NCBI RefSeq assembly: GCF_007989085.1
Contig: NZ_BJVJ01000010.1
Location: forward strand, 43,924 to 107,923
Reading direction: 5' to 3'
DNA from: Pseudonocardia sulfidoxydans NBRC 16205
Lineage (GTDB): Bacteria; Actinomycetota; Actinomycetes; Mycobacteriales; Pseudonocardiaceae
Length of the DNA stretch: 64,000 bases
Under the pieces are notes generated by a model, which saw only the letters and a program-made list of their open reading frames with translations, searched no databases and was not told the DNA's origin. Position numbers and translations under genes: made by a program. Below, in pieces: positions 1 to 9,735 of this stretch (positions within the stretch are counted from its first letter, which is position 1; each line of letters opens with the position of its first letter).

Positions 1-1632
1 GACGGACAACACGTTCAGCCGTCCCGTGCCCGCGAGCGCGCGCAGCAGGAACGTCTTGCCGCAGCCGGGCGGGCCGTAGAGCAGCACCCCGCGCGGCGCC
101 GCGACACCCAGACGCGCGAACGAGTCGGGGTACTGCAGCGGCCACAGCACCGCCTCGGTGAGCGCCTGCTTGACCTCGGTCATGTCGCCGACGTCATCGA
201 GCTCGATCCCGCCAGTCTGCAACGTCTCCGACGACGACATCGACACCGGCCGCACCGACGACACCGCGTCGAGCAGGTCCTCCTGCCGGATGCGCGGCTC
301 GTCGTCGGCGTCGGCCTCCGTGCGCAGCGCCGCGCGGATCGCCGCCTCCCGGCGCACCGCCAGCAGGTCGGCCACCACGAATCCCGGCGCGCGCTCCGCC
401 ACCGCCGCGAGGTCGACGCCCTCGGCCAGCGGGACCGACGCCAGCAACCGGCGCAGCAGGTCCGTGCGGGTCCGGGCGTCGGGCAGCGCCAGGCTCAGCT
501 CCCGGTCGACCAGGTCCGGCGCACGCAGCCGCGGGTCGACGGCCTCGGGTGCCGACGTCGTCGCCACCAGCGCCACGCCCGGTGTCGCCAGCGCGTTGCG
601 CAGCACGTCGAGCACCAGCGTCGCCAGCGGCGGCGGATCGGCCGCCGGGAGCAGGGCGTGCACGTCGGTGACCAGCAGCACGGTCGGCCGGCCCGCACGC
701 GCCGCACCGACGGCCGACTCCACCGCGTCGTGCACCCGCTGCGACGCCGCGCCCGGCTCCAGCGCCGCCGCCGACGGCGCGTCCAGCTCGACACAGCCGG
801 CCTCGACCGCGGCCGCGGCGCTGCGCGTCAACGTCGCCTTGCCGACACCCTCCGGGCCGACGACCAGCGCCCCCAGCTGCGCCGTCCCGCCGAGTTTGGC
901 CAGCAGCTCGGGCCGGCGGAACGTCAGCTCCAGCCACTCGACGAGGCGCCTGGCCCGGTCCACGCTGCCGACGAGCTCGTCGATGCCGAGAGCCGGTTCG
1001 GCCGGGGCCGCCGTGGGTGCGGTCACCGTCGGCACGGCCGGCGCGGTCGGTGTCGCCGGTGCACCGGTGGTCGGGCCGTCGAGCCACCCCACCACCGTCG
1101 ACGGCTGGACCGCCACCACACCCGCCGGCTCCGTGTCCGCGACGACCAGCAGCTCCGACGTCCAGCCCCCGCCGACAGTGTTGGCCAGCGTCCGGCGGGC
1201 CGTCGGCACGTCCGAGCCGGGCGGCGGCGCGAGGTCCTGGGGCAGCAACGACACCGCGTCGCCGCGCACCACGACCTTGCCCAGCAGCGCCAGCCGGATC
1301 GTCTCCGGCGTCGCCGTCCGCGCGATCCGCGAGCCGCTCAGCACCACCCGCCGCGCCGCCGCCGCGACGGTCGGGGCCACGACGACACTCGCGCCGTCGG
1401 TCAGGCCGCAGTTGGACAGCGTGACGTCGTCGACCGTGACCTGCCCGTGCGGCGTCGCCGGGTCGGCCGCGGCGGCCAGGGCGCTCGTGACCCGGGAACC
1501 GGTCAGCGTGACCGCGTCCCAGGGCCTCAGGTCGAGTGCGTCGAGCACCTCCGGGTGCAGCCGCACGACCCCACGACGGGAGTCGACAGCGGACGTGGCC
1601 AGCCGGGCGACGAGCGTGATCTCCGCGGGCAC
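1..1632 (-). CDS. CDC48-like AAA+ ATPase (3' end outside window)
   Basis: Two-domain AAA+ ATPase with 544 codons visible; the C-terminus runs off the left edge. The first ~190 residues resemble the CDC48 N-domain double-psi barrel. The first ATPase domain has a degenerate P-loop, GPEGVGKAT (about residues 257-265), where the Mg-binding Ser/Thr after the Lys is Ala; its Walker B is VLLVTD near residue 315. The second domain has an intact GPPGCGKT at about residue 518. The GTG start at 1632 sits 6 nt after a TAGCGT -10 box (1644-1639), so the mRNA is probably leaderless. It lies downstream of psd-pssA in the same direction, the order of Rv0437c-Rv0435c. By family it should be an unfoldase or remodelling ATPase; its substrate is unknown. 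Confidence 0.88.
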   Translation of the reverse strand, partial: MPAEITLVARLATSAVDSRRGVVRLHPEVLDALDLRPWDAVTLTGSRVTSALAAAADPATPHGQVTVDDVTLSNCGLTDGASVVVAPTVAAAARRVVLSGSRIARTATPETIRLALLGKVVVRGDAVSLLPQDLAPPPGSDVPTARRTLANTVGGGWTSELLVVADTEPAGVVAVQPSTVVGWLDGPTTGAPATPTAPAVPTVTAPTAAPAEPALGIDELVGSVDRARRLVEWLELTFRRPELLAKLGGTAQLGALVVGPEGVGKATLTRSAAAAVEAGCVELDAPSAAALEPGAASQRVHDAVESAVGAARAGRPTVLLVTDVHALLPAADPPPLATLVLDVLRNALATPGVALVATTSAPEAVDPRLRAPDLVDRELSLALPDARTRTDLLRRLLASVPLAEGVDLAAVAERAPGFVVADLLAVRREAAIRAALRTEADADDEPRIRQEDLLDAVSSVRPVSMSSSETLQTGGIELDDVGDMTEVKQALTEAVLWPLQYPDSFARLGVAAPRGVLLYGPPGCGKTFLLRALAGTGRLNVLSV

Positions 1633-1749
1633 CCCCGCACGCTATCGGTCCGCACCCACCCCCTCACGCCGAGTGCGACACAGCGCTGGTCCCGGCGACG
1701 AACCCGGGCAGCTCGCGCCGGGCGCAGGGCAGGTCGTGGACACCCCGGG

Positions 1750-2733
1750 TCAGCGGCGGCGGATACCCAGGCGTCGGCGGCTGCCGCGGGGCAGCCGGCC
1801 GCGTGGGGGTGTGGGGCCGGGGCGGCCGTTTCCGTTGACCGCGCCCTCGTCGGCACCGATCAGGCGCACCCGGCGCGCGACGGCGGAGGCGCCACCGGCG
1901 ACGCGGCGGCGCAGCGGCGGGCGCAGACCCAGCCGGCGGGCGGAGCGGGCGGCCCGTGCGACGGCCCGCCGCTGCCGTACGGGGACGTTCCAGGCCTCGG
2001 GGTGCTGGGCCAGCCACCGGTGCCGGTACATCGTGTACGGCAGCAGCAGGAGGTATCCCAGGGCCACGACGGCGAGCCCGAGGAACGGTGCGGTGAGCAG
2101 GACGGCCGCGGCGAGGCCGACGAGGACGAGCAGCGGGGCGATCAGCCGCGGGGGGACGCGGACGGTCTTGAGCGACAGCGTCGGGATCCGGCTGACCATG
2201 AGCGCCGCGGCGACGAGCGCCCACAGGGCGACGGTGAGCTGCGAGGACCACCAGCCGTCGCCGAAGTGCAGCCACAGGTACAGCGGGATGCCCGCGACCA
2301 GGGCAGCGGCCGGCGCGGGGACGCCGACGAAGAACTCCTTGGCGTACGGCGGCTGGTCCTCGTCGTCGAGCAGGGTGTTGAAGCGGGCGAGCCGCAGGGC
2401 CATGCAGACGGCGAAGACGAGGGCGACGATCCAGCCGAAGCGGTTGCCCTCGAGCCCCCAGATGTAGATGACGAGGGCGGGGGCGACGCCGAAGGAGACC
2501 AGGTCGGACAGGGAGTCGAGCTCGGCGCCGATCTTCGAGCTGGCGTCGAGGAGCCGGGCGAGGCCGCCGTCGAGTGCGTCGCAGAGCGCGGCGGCACCGA
2601 CGGCGGCCACGCACAGCTCGAACCGCCCGACCAGCGCGAACTGCACGCCCGAGAGCCCGGCGCACAGCGCGAGGATCGTGACCGCGTTGGGCAGCAGCCG
2701 GATCCCGGCGGTGTAGCCGGGCACCGACCTCAT
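1750..2733 (-). CDS. pssA: CDP-diacylglycerol-serine O-phosphatidyltransferase
   Basis: Integral membrane enzyme making phosphatidylserine from CDP-diacylglycerol and serine; 327 residues. The CDP-alcohol phosphatidyltransferase signature D-G-x2-A-R-x8-G-x3-D-x3-D is intact: Asp55, Gly56, Ala59, Arg60, Gly69, Asp73, Asp77. Several hydrophobic helices follow. The last ~65 residues are Arg/Pro-rich, an unusual cytoplasmic tail. The ATG overlaps the psd stop as ATGA, so translation is coupled and the product passes to Psd for decarboxylation to phosphatidylethanolamine. Confidence 0.95.
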   Translation of the reverse strand: MRSVPGYTAGIRLLPNAVTILALCAGLSGVQFALVGRFELCVAAVGAAALCDALDGGLARLLDASSKIGAELDSLSDLVSFGVAPALVIYIWGLEGNRFGWIVALVFAVCMALRLARFNTLLDDEDQPPYAKEFFVGVPAPAAALVAGIPLYLWLHFGDGWWSSQLTVALWALVAAALMVSRIPTLSLKTVRVPPRLIAPLLVLVGLAAAVLLTAPFLGLAVVALGYLLLLPYTMYRHRWLAQHPEAWNVPVRQRRAVARAARSARRLGLRPPLRRRVAGGASAVARRVRLIGADEGAVNGNGRPGPTPPRGRLPRGSRRRLGIRRR

Positions 2734-3473
2734 CGGGCGTCCGGCAGCTCGGCGAGCACCGTCTCGCCCCCGATCGTGCGTTGCCCCGGCGCGACGAGCA
2801 CGCGTGACCCCGCGGGCAGGTAGGTGTCGACGCGGGAGCCGAACCGGATGAGGCCGAACGTCTCGCCGGCCGCGACCTCGTCGCCGGGCTTCACCTGGCA
2901 GACGATGCGGCGGGCGAGCAGCCCGGCGATCTGCAGGACGCCGACGCGGTGGCCGTCGGCCGTGGTGAACAGGACCGCGTTGCGTTCGTTGTCCTCGCTG
3001 GCCTTGTCGAGGTCGGCGGAGAGGAAGACACCGGGCCGGTACTCGACGGCGGTGACGCGGCCCTCGACGGGGACACGCTGCACGTGGACGTCGAGGACGG
3101 AGAGGAAGACGCTGACGCGCGGGACGGGCCCGGCGGGCAGGCCGAGCTCGGGGGCGGGCTCCACCTCGGACACCGTGGCGACGGTGCCGTCGGCGGCGGC
3201 GACGACGACCCCGGCGCGGACGGGCGGGACCCGCCGCGGCTCGCGGAAGAACGCGGCGACCGCAGCGGTGGCGGCGACGCCCGCGACGGTGCCGCGACCG
3301 GTGACGAGACGGAGGAGCGCGGCCCCGGCGGCGACGCCCGCGACGAGTGGCCGTCCTCCGGGGTGCATGGGTGGGACGGCGGCGCGGACCAGTTCCGCGA
3401 CGTGCCCGATCGAGGTTCCGGACGTCGAGGGCGCGGACTCTGCGGACGACTCTGCGGACGACTGTGCGGACAT
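2730..3473 (-). CDS. psd: Phosphatidylserine decarboxylase proenzyme
   Basis: Converts phosphatidylserine to phosphatidylethanolamine; 247 residues. The ATG at 3473 is chosen because AGGAG lies 10 nt upstream; an in-frame start 48 codons earlier would add an atypical Arg/Pro-rich stretch. An Ala/Ser-rich N-terminus precedes hydrophobic segments at about 42-76. The processing site is FGSR with Ser213, where self-cleavage is expected to create the pyruvoyl group; Asp95 and His130 fit the processing triad. Overlaps pssA by four bases. The 444-bp upstream region carries a CRP-type palindrome. Confidence 0.94.
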   Translation of the reverse strand: MSAQSSAESSAESAPSTSGTSIGHVAELVRAAVPPMHPGGRPLVAGVAAGAALLRLVTGRGTVAGVAATAAVAAFFREPRRVPPVRAGVVVAAADGTVATVSEVEPAPELGLPAGPVPRVSVFLSVLDVHVQRVPVEGRVTAVEYRPGVFLSADLDKASEDNERNAVLFTTADGHRVGVLQIAGLLARRIVCQVKPGDEVAAGETFGLIRFGSRVDTYLPAGSRVLVAPGQRTIGGETVLAELPDAR

Positions 3474-3602
3474 GGACGGGTCGGCTCCTGAGTGGCGACC
3501 GTGGCGCGGCCCGGCAGGCCGCGACGACGAATCGCCACGGTAGTGCAGGGGAGGTCGACGACCGCAGAGGGTGCGCACCGCGCAGAAGGGGTGATCGCAA
3601 AG

Positions 3603-3640
3603 GGCCGGGGCCGTCATCCCCCGAGACGACGACCCCGGCC
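3603..3640 (-). terminator. Strong hairpin upstream of psd (possible attenuator)
   Basis: GGCCGGGG at 3603-3610 pairs with CCCCGGCC at 3633-3640; an inner GTC-rich part can extend the stem. Read on the minus strand it is followed by CTTTGCG, a weak T-run. It lies 130 bp before the psd start and downstream of the CRP-type site, so it could end a short leader transcript. Confidence 0.4.
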
Positions 3641-3841
3641 GTGGAACCGCTCGTCCGCTCCCCAGCGACGGGCGGTAGGTCCGTTGCGTTGAAAGGCGGT
3701 TACCCGCCTTCTACCGAAAGTATCCAGAGCAATCGGCTCATCGTCCAGATCAGCAGGTCGAGAACCCTGCGAAGTGCACCGATCGGCCGAACGCTCACCA
3801 GTTAAGACGCTCTCAGGTGCCTGGTTGTTGCACTCTTCGCG

Positions 3842-3857
3842 TGTGATGTAGGTCACA
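3842..3857. promoter_or_regulatory. CRP-type binding site upstream of psd
   Basis: TGTGA-TGTAGG-TCACA, a perfect match to the TGTGA-N6-TCACA consensus of CRP/GlxR-family regulators in actinobacteria. It is ~370 bp upstream of psd and downstream of moeA, so if functional it acts on a transcript starting in the gap. Related sites occur at 25785-25800 and 28186-28201. Confidence 0.55.
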
Positions 3858-3917
3858 TTTCATCGCCTGACCGTGCGGAACCGATCGCCGAGCGGTTCAA
3901 AGCCGCTTCACGACGGG

Positions 3918-5168
3918 TCACGCCTCGAGGAGCCAGACCTCCACATCCACACCCCTGTCGACCGCCGAGACACCCTCGGGGACGACGATCAGGCAGTCGG
4001 CCAGCGCCAGCGACGCGAGCAGGTGCGAAGCCGGCGCCCCGACCTCGTGGACGGTCCCGTCGGCCGCGTCGAGGACACCGCGGCGGAACTGCCGCTTCTC
4101 CGCGGGCGACACCAGCGCCTCACCCAGCGCCGCCGAGACCACCGGCCGCATCGGGTGCGGATGCCCCATCGCCGCCCGCAGCGCCGGACGCACGAACACC
4201 TCGAACGACACCAGCGAGCTCACCGGGTTGCCCGGCAGCGTCACCACGGCAGGCCCGTCCCCGTCGAGCCGGCCCGCGCCCTGCGGCCCACCCGGCTGCA
4301 TCGCGACCCGCACGAACTCCACACCCCGGCCCGCCAGCGCGTCCTTGACCACCTCGTAGGCGCCCGCGCTCACCCCGCCGGAGGTGAGGATCAGGTCGAC
4401 CCCACCCGCCTTCTCGGCGAGCAGCTCGGCGAAGACCTCCACGTCGTCGGGGACGAACCGCAGCAGCTCCGGCTCGCCACCCGCGTCGGCGACCGCCGCG
4501 GCCAGCATCGGACCGTTCGACTCGAAGATCTGGCCGGGCGCCAACGCGGAACCGGGCTCGACGAGCTCCGACCCCGTGGACAGCACGAGCACCCGCGGGC
4601 GACGACGGACCGCGACCGTGGGCAGCCCGACGGCAGCCAGGAGCCCGATCTGCGGCGGCCCCAGGACCACGCCCGCCGTCAGGACGGTCGCGCCGGGCGT
4701 GACGTCCTCGCCCGTGCGTCGCACGTGCTGGCCCGCGGCCGGGTGGCCGTGGACGACGACCGTCTCGACGCCGCCGTCGGTCAGCTCGACCTGGACCACC
4801 GCGTCGGCACCCGCGGGCATCGGCGCGCCCGTCATGATCCGGTGGGCGGTACCGGGCCGCAGCGTCGGCACGTCGGTGCGGCCGGCCGGGATGTCCTCCG
4901 GAACCGGGAGCGTCACCGGTGAGTCGGGCGAGGCGGCGGCGACGTCGGCCGCGAGGACCGCGTAGCCGTCCATCGCCGAGTTGTCGAAGGGCGGCAGGGC
5001 GACGGCGGACACGACGTCGGCGGCCAGCACCCGCCCCAGCGCCCCGGAGATCGGCACCTCCACCGCCGGCATGGGCGCCAGCAGCGACGCCACGAACGCC
5101 CGGTGCTCGTCGACGGTGCGCGGACGGCGCGGGGCGGTCAGGTTCTCGGAGGTCGTCACCTCCCGCAT
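3918..5168 (-). CDS. moeA: Molybdopterin molybdenumtransferase MoeA
   Basis: Inserts molybdate into adenylylated molybdopterin, the last step of Mo-cofactor synthesis; 416 residues, normal for the family. Visible landmarks are the N-terminal DNSAMDGYA segment, the MoCF/MPT-binding TSGGVSAG motif in the middle and PGNPVSS near the C-terminal domain. The ATG at 5168 has a poor Shine-Dalgarno; GTG at 5159 is an alternative. Located between psd and cspA/groEL, as moeA2 is in Mycobacterium. Other Mo-cofactor genes are at 23820-27256 and 30519-31643. Confidence 0.93.
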   Translation of the reverse strand: MREVTTSENLTAPRRPRTVDEHRAFVASLLAPMPAVEVPISGALGRVLAADVVSAVALPPFDNSAMDGYAVLAADVAAASPDSPVTLPVPEDIPAGRTDVPTLRPGTAHRIMTGAPMPAGADAVVQVELTDGGVETVVVHGHPAAGQHVRRTGEDVTPGATVLTAGVVLGPPQIGLLAAVGLPTVAVRRRPRVLVLSTGSELVEPGSALAPGQIFESNGPMLAAAVADAGGEPELLRFVPDDVEVFAELLAEKAGGVDLILTSGGVSAGAYEVVKDALAGRGVEFVRVAMQPGGPQGAGRLDGDGPAVVTLPGNPVSSLVSFEVFVRPALRAAMGHPHPMRPVVSAALGEALVSPAEKRQFRRGVLDAADGTVHEVGAPASHLLASLALADCLIVVPEGVSAVDRGVDVEVWLLEA

Positions 5169-5285
5169 CCTGCCCGACCCGGCCCGTTCCGCCGCGACCT
5201 GGGGATCGTCCCGGATCGCCGGCCCCCGGCGGGCCCGTTCCGGGGGTAGCGTCGACGTCGTTCGTACGCAGCAACAGGAGGTGCC

Positions 5286-5489
5286 GTGGCTCAGGGCACG
5301 GTCAAGTGGTTCAACTCGGAAAAGGGCTACGGCTTCATCGCCACCGACGGCGGCCCGGACGTCTTCGTCCACTACTCGGCGATCCAGGCGGACGGGTTCC
5401 GCACCCTCGACGAGGGCGACCGGGTGGAGTTCGAGACGACGGCAGGCCGCGACGGCCGGAGCCAGGCCGAGGCGGTCCGCCGCATCTGA
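5286..5489 (+). CDS. CspA-family cold-shock protein
   Basis: Single OB-fold RNA chaperone of 67 residues. RNP1 is KGYGF (residues 13-17) and RNP2 is VFVHY (26-30); [10 protein letters not shown] is typical of the family. The GTG start at 5286 is fixed by AGGAGG 5-6 nt upstream. Divergent from moeA and followed by a G+C-rich hairpin at 5517-5540, so probably monocistronic. Confidence 0.95.
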   Translation: MAQGTVKWFNSEKGYGFIATDGGPDVFVHYSAIQADGFRTLDEGDRVEFETTAGRDGRSQAEAVRRI

Positions 5490-5516
5490 CCCCGGGTGAC
5501 GCGCACCCCGGAGGGC

Positions 5517-5540
5517 GCCCCGCACGGGTGGGGCCTTTGT
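5517..5540 (+). terminator. Terminator after the cold-shock gene
   Basis: GCCCC (5517-5521) and GGGGC (5530-5534) form a short stem followed by CTTTGTT. It ends the cold-shock transcript immediately before the first groEL operator. Confidence 0.55.
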
Positions 5541-5565
5541 TGCACTCGCCTGTGCCGAGTGCTAA
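5539..5565. promoter_or_regulatory. CIRCE operator 1 upstream of groEL
   Basis: GTTGCACTC-N9-GAGTGCTAA. The right arm matches the HrcA CIRCE consensus (TTAGCACTC-N9-GAGTGCTAA) completely and the left arm 7 of 9. It lies 9 bp before a second copy, both upstream of groEL. Confidence 0.85.
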
Positions 5566-5573
5566 AAACGGCG

Positions 5574-5600
5574 TTGGCACTCCGGCATGCCGAGTGCCAG
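5574..5600. promoter_or_regulatory. CIRCE operator 2 upstream of groEL
   Basis: TTGGCACTC-CGGCATGCC-GAGTGCCAG, with the 9-bp spacer of HrcA operators. The outer bases of both arms are changed symmetrically from the consensus, keeping the palindrome. It lies 91 bp before the groEL ATG. Confidence 0.85.
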
Positions 5601-5612
5601 TCGGGTCGGTGA

Positions 5613-7328
<1,716 letters not shown>

Positions 7329-7360
7329 GTCCGGCTCCACAGCACCACAGCACGTCCTGT

Positions 7361-7394
7361 CAGGGGCGGCACCCGTTCCCGGGTGCCGCCCCTG
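7361..7394 (+). terminator. Terminator hairpin after groEL
   Basis: Perfect 15-bp stem with a TTCC loop: CAGGGGCGGCACCCG pairs with CGGGTGCCGCCCCTG. No T-run, as is common in high-GC actinobacteria. Confidence 0.7.
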
Positions 7395-7401
7395 CGGCGT
7401 T

Positions 7402-7472
7402 CCCGGCTCCCTGGCGGCTCCGCGCGCGGCGGCTCCGTGCGCGGCGGCTCAGCGCACGGCGGCTCCGCCGCC
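7402..7472. repeat. Imperfect 15-bp tandem repeat
   Basis: Four to five degenerate copies of a unit like CGGCTCCGCGCGCGG directly abut the 40-bp palindrome at 7474. It lies between convergent groEL and the WYL regulator. A comparable short tandem block abuts the palindrome at 56560. Confidence 0.6.
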
Positions 7473-7473
7473 T

Positions 7474-7513
7474 GTGAGCGGCGATAGTCGCTATAGCGAC
7501 TATCGCCGCTCAC
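7474..7513. repeat. 40-bp palindromic element, copy 1
   Basis: Two exactly complementary 20-bp halves (outer part GTGAGCGGCGATAGTCGC, centre TATA). On the minus strand the flank TCGTGAG supplies the TGA stop of the WYL regulator (7512-7510). It lies between convergent groEL and the regulator, so it could also act as a bidirectional terminator. Confidence 0.85.
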
Positions 7514-8454
7514 GAGTGCGTGTCGGCCAGGCGCTGGGCGCGGGCGCGGATCGCCTCCCGCAGCTCCGGCGGGTCGAGCGCCTCGGCGTCGACGGCCAGG
7601 GACCACATGACCCGCTCGGCGTGCTGCAGGTCGCCGAACCCCACGTCGACGACGAGCCACTGCCCCTCGTCGCAGACATCGGTGACCCCCGCCGAGATGC
7701 GGACGATCTCCGCGCGCCGCGACGGCCGGATCCGCAGCCGGGCGCGGATGCCGGTGTAGCTCGACAGGAACTCGGCGCGGCGTCGTTGCCACAGCTCCTC
7801 GAGGTCGACGCCGGCGGGCCGGGCGGCGGGCTCGGCGAGCTCCTCGGCCTCGGTGATCCGGTTGACGCGGTAGGTGCGGTCGGCCCCGTCGTGCAACGCC
7901 AGCAGGTACCAGCGGCCGGCGGCACTCACCAGCCCGAGGGGATCGACGGTCCGCCAGCTCGGCGGCTCGCCGCGGCTCGGGTAGCGGATGCGCAGCCGGT
8001 GTCCGGTGAGGACGGCGCGTTGCACGGCCTCGGGGTGGCGGTCGGGCTCGGGCTCGGCGATGAGGCCGCCGCGGCGGACGAGGACGCGGCCGGCGGCGTC
8101 GGTGGCACGGCTGCGGGCGTCGTCGGGCATGGCGGCGACGAGCTTGGCCATCGCCGAGGAGAAGGCCGGGCCCATGCCGAGTGCCTCGGACGTGACTCGC
8201 GAACGTGAGGTGAGCAGGGCGACGGCCTCGTCGTGGGTGAGGCCGGTGAGGTCGGTCGTGAACCCGGGGAGCAGGGCGAAGCCGCCGTCGCGGCCGCGTT
8301 CGGAGTAGACGGGCACACCGGCGGCCGACAAGGCGTCGATGTCGCGCAGAACCGTGCGCGTCGACACTTCCAGCTCCCTGGCCAGCGCGGATGCCGGCAT
8401 CCGGCCGCGGTGGCGCAGCAGCAGGACGAGGGCGAGCAACCGGTCGGCGCGCAC
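7510..8454 (-). CDS. YafY-type transcriptional regulator (HTH + WYL domain)
   Basis: 314 residues starting VRADRLLAL, a typical YafY-family start (GTG at 8454). An N-terminal winged helix includes the recognition segment VSTRTVLRDIDALS (about residues 25-40). A WYL domain with GRWYLLALHD follows, and a C-terminal WCX-type extension. It is divergent from the MDMPI-like gene at 8517, with a CACGACA-N5-TGTCGTG palindrome between the two starts, so it probably controls both. Its stop codon lies inside the 40-bp palindrome. Ligand unknown. Confidence 0.88.
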   Translation of the reverse strand: MRADRLLALVLLLRHRGRMPASALARELEVSTRTVLRDIDALSAAGVPVYSERGRDGGFALLPGFTTDLTGLTHDEAVALLTSRSRVTSEALGMGPAFSSAMAKLVAAMPDDARSRATDAAGRVLVRRGGLIAEPEPDRHPEAVQRAVLTGHRLRIRYPSRGEPPSWRTVDPLGLVSAAGRWYLLALHDGADRTYRVNRITEAEELAEPAARPAGVDLEELWQRRRAEFLSSYTGIRARLRIRPSRRAEIVRISAGVTDVCDEGQWLVVDVGFGDLQHAERVMWSLAVDAEALDPPELREAIRARAQRLADTHS

Positions 8455-8475
8455 TCGGAAAGAATGCCACGGATA

Positions 8476-8494
8476 CACGACACAAGATGTCGTG
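8476..8494. promoter_or_regulatory. Operator-like palindrome between WYL regulator and MDMPI-like gene
   Basis: CACGACA-CAAGA-TGTCGTG, perfect 7-bp arms in a 62-bp divergent gap. Its place between a regulator and its divergent neighbour suggests an autoregulatory operator; this is inference. Confidence 0.5.
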
Positions 8495-8516
8495 ATTGGG
8501 CGCCAGGGTTCTCGCC

Positions 8517-9107
8517 ATGACGACTCCCACCGCACAGCAGACCGACCCCCGACCCCTCTACCGCGACGCCCTCGGCTGGGTCCGCGGCCTCGTCGACACG
8601 GTGCCCGTGGCGCGCTACGGCGACCCGACCCCGTGCGCCGACTTCGACGTCCGCACCCTCGTCGCGCACCTGATCGCGACGGTTGGCCGCGCGCAGGCCG
8701 TCTCGCTCGGCGAACCGGCGATCTCGCGGCCGTCGATGATCGAGGGCATCCCGGACGACGACCTCGCCGCCACGTACGGCCGCGCCGTCGACGACCTCGC
8801 TCCACTGTGGAGCAACGACGCCGTGCTGGACTCGATGGTGCAGGTCCCGTGGGGCGAGGTCCCCGGCCGCGGCGCGCTGTGGGGCTACCTCGACGAGGCG
8901 CTCGTCCACGGCTGGGACCTCGCCGTCGCCACCGGCCAGGACGTGGAGGCCGACCCCGCACTGGCGCAGGCCACGTTCGCCGCGGTCGTGCGGTTCCTGC
9001 CGGCCGAGCCGCGCGGCGGCCCCGTGCCGTTCGGACCGGTCGTCGAACCGACCGCCGACGCGGGGCCCACCGAGCGGCTCGCCAACTGGGCCGGACACCA
9101 CCGCTGA
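8517..9107 (+). CDS. TIGR03086-type metal-binding protein (MDMPI-like)
   Basis: 196 residues in the family of mycothiol-dependent maleylpyruvate isomerase N-domains, a four-helix DinB-like fold. Expected metal ligands are visible: HLIATVGRAQ near residue 52 and ALVHGWDLAVATGQ near residue 130. The ATG at 8517 is preferred over an in-frame start 7 codons upstream, which overlaps the putative operator. Probably a mycothiol- or metal-dependent enzyme controlled by the divergent WYL regulator; substrate not deducible. Confidence 0.82.
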   Translation: MTTPTAQQTDPRPLYRDALGWVRGLVDTVPVARYGDPTPCADFDVRTLVAHLIATVGRAQAVSLGEPAISRPSMIEGIPDDDLAATYGRAVDDLAPLWSNDAVLDSMVQVPWGEVPGRGALWGYLDEALVHGWDLAVATGQDVEADPALAQATFAAVVRFLPAEPRGGPVPFGPVVEPTADAGPTERLANWAGHHR

Positions 9108-9113
9108 GCCGGC

Positions 9114-9446
9114 TCAGCCGACCTCTTCGCGCACCTCGACGGTCTCCTCCGGACACCGGCGGGCCAGCGCCAGCGCGGTGTCGAGGTCGGGCGCGGAGAT
9201 CATGTAGTAACCGCCGAGCACCTCACGCGCCTCGGCGTACGGCCCGTCGCTGACCACCCGGTCCACGCCGCGGACGGTCCTGGCCGTCTGTGGTGGGGCC
9301 AGGGCCGCAGCGCTCACGATCTCGGCGCCTGCCTCCGCAACGGCCTCGACGAACGCCTCGTGCTCGGCGATTCCCTCGTCCCACGAGTCGTCGCCGATCT
9401 CCCAGTCGGTGGTCGTCGAGTAGAGCAGCAGCATGTAGTTGGGCAC
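9114..9446 (-). CDS. YCII-related protein
   Basis: 110-residue YCII/DGPF-type protein. It starts MPNYMLLLY, a common beginning for the family, and contains SDGPYAEAREVLGGYYMI, the DGPF-type core with the conserved Asp-Gly. Members often sit beside ECF sigma factors of the SigG/SigJ type, but none is adjacent here. GTG start with GAGGAG ~7 nt upstream. It converges with the MDMPI-like gene, 6 bp apart. Biochemical role unknown. Confidence 0.85.
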   Translation of the reverse strand: MPNYMLLLYSTTTDWEIGDDSWDEGIAEHEAFVEAVAEAGAEIVSAAALAPPQTARTVRGVDRVVSDGPYAEAREVLGGYYMISAPDLDTALALARRCPEETVEVREEVG

Positions 9447-9735
9447 GTCGGCTCCTCGGCTGTGGGGACCCCGGTGACCCCCTCATGATGCCGACGAACC
9501 GGACAACCCGGATTCGACATGCTCACCGGGGACCGTGGGATCAGGCCGACGGACCGCGCCCGCAGCAGCTGGGCCGCGAGCGCACCATGACGATCCAGGT
9601 CGCGCGAGCTCTCCCGTCACTCGCAGCCCGAGCCGAGTGCGGCGACGACCAGGCCGGGCAGGGACCGCAGCACGATGCCCCGAGGCCGGTGGGCGACGCG
9701 GCGCGCCCGCAGCGGGCACTCGTCCGGCCCGGCCG

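Larger units (their letters stand above)
3474..3917. other. Intergenic region with regulatory signals, no convincing gene
   Basis: A 444-bp gap between the moeA stop and psd start, visibly less GC-rich than its surroundings. It holds a perfect TGTGA-N6-TCACA palindrome (3842-3857), a compact AAGGCGG/CCGCCTT hairpin (3693-3710) and a stronger hairpin (3603-3640). An 80-codon minus-strand frame (3614-3856) has no recognisable domain and no usual third-position GC bias, so it is not called. A long psd leader or a small RNA is possible. Confidence 0.6.

Noticed and set aside
158..2467. 769-codon plus-strand frame
   Set aside because: Ser/Arg/Thr-rich shadow of the AAA ATPase and pssA genes on the minus strand.
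3614..3856. 80-codon minus-strand frame upstream of psd
   Set aside because: No domain, weak third-position GC bias and a start inside the CRP-type site.
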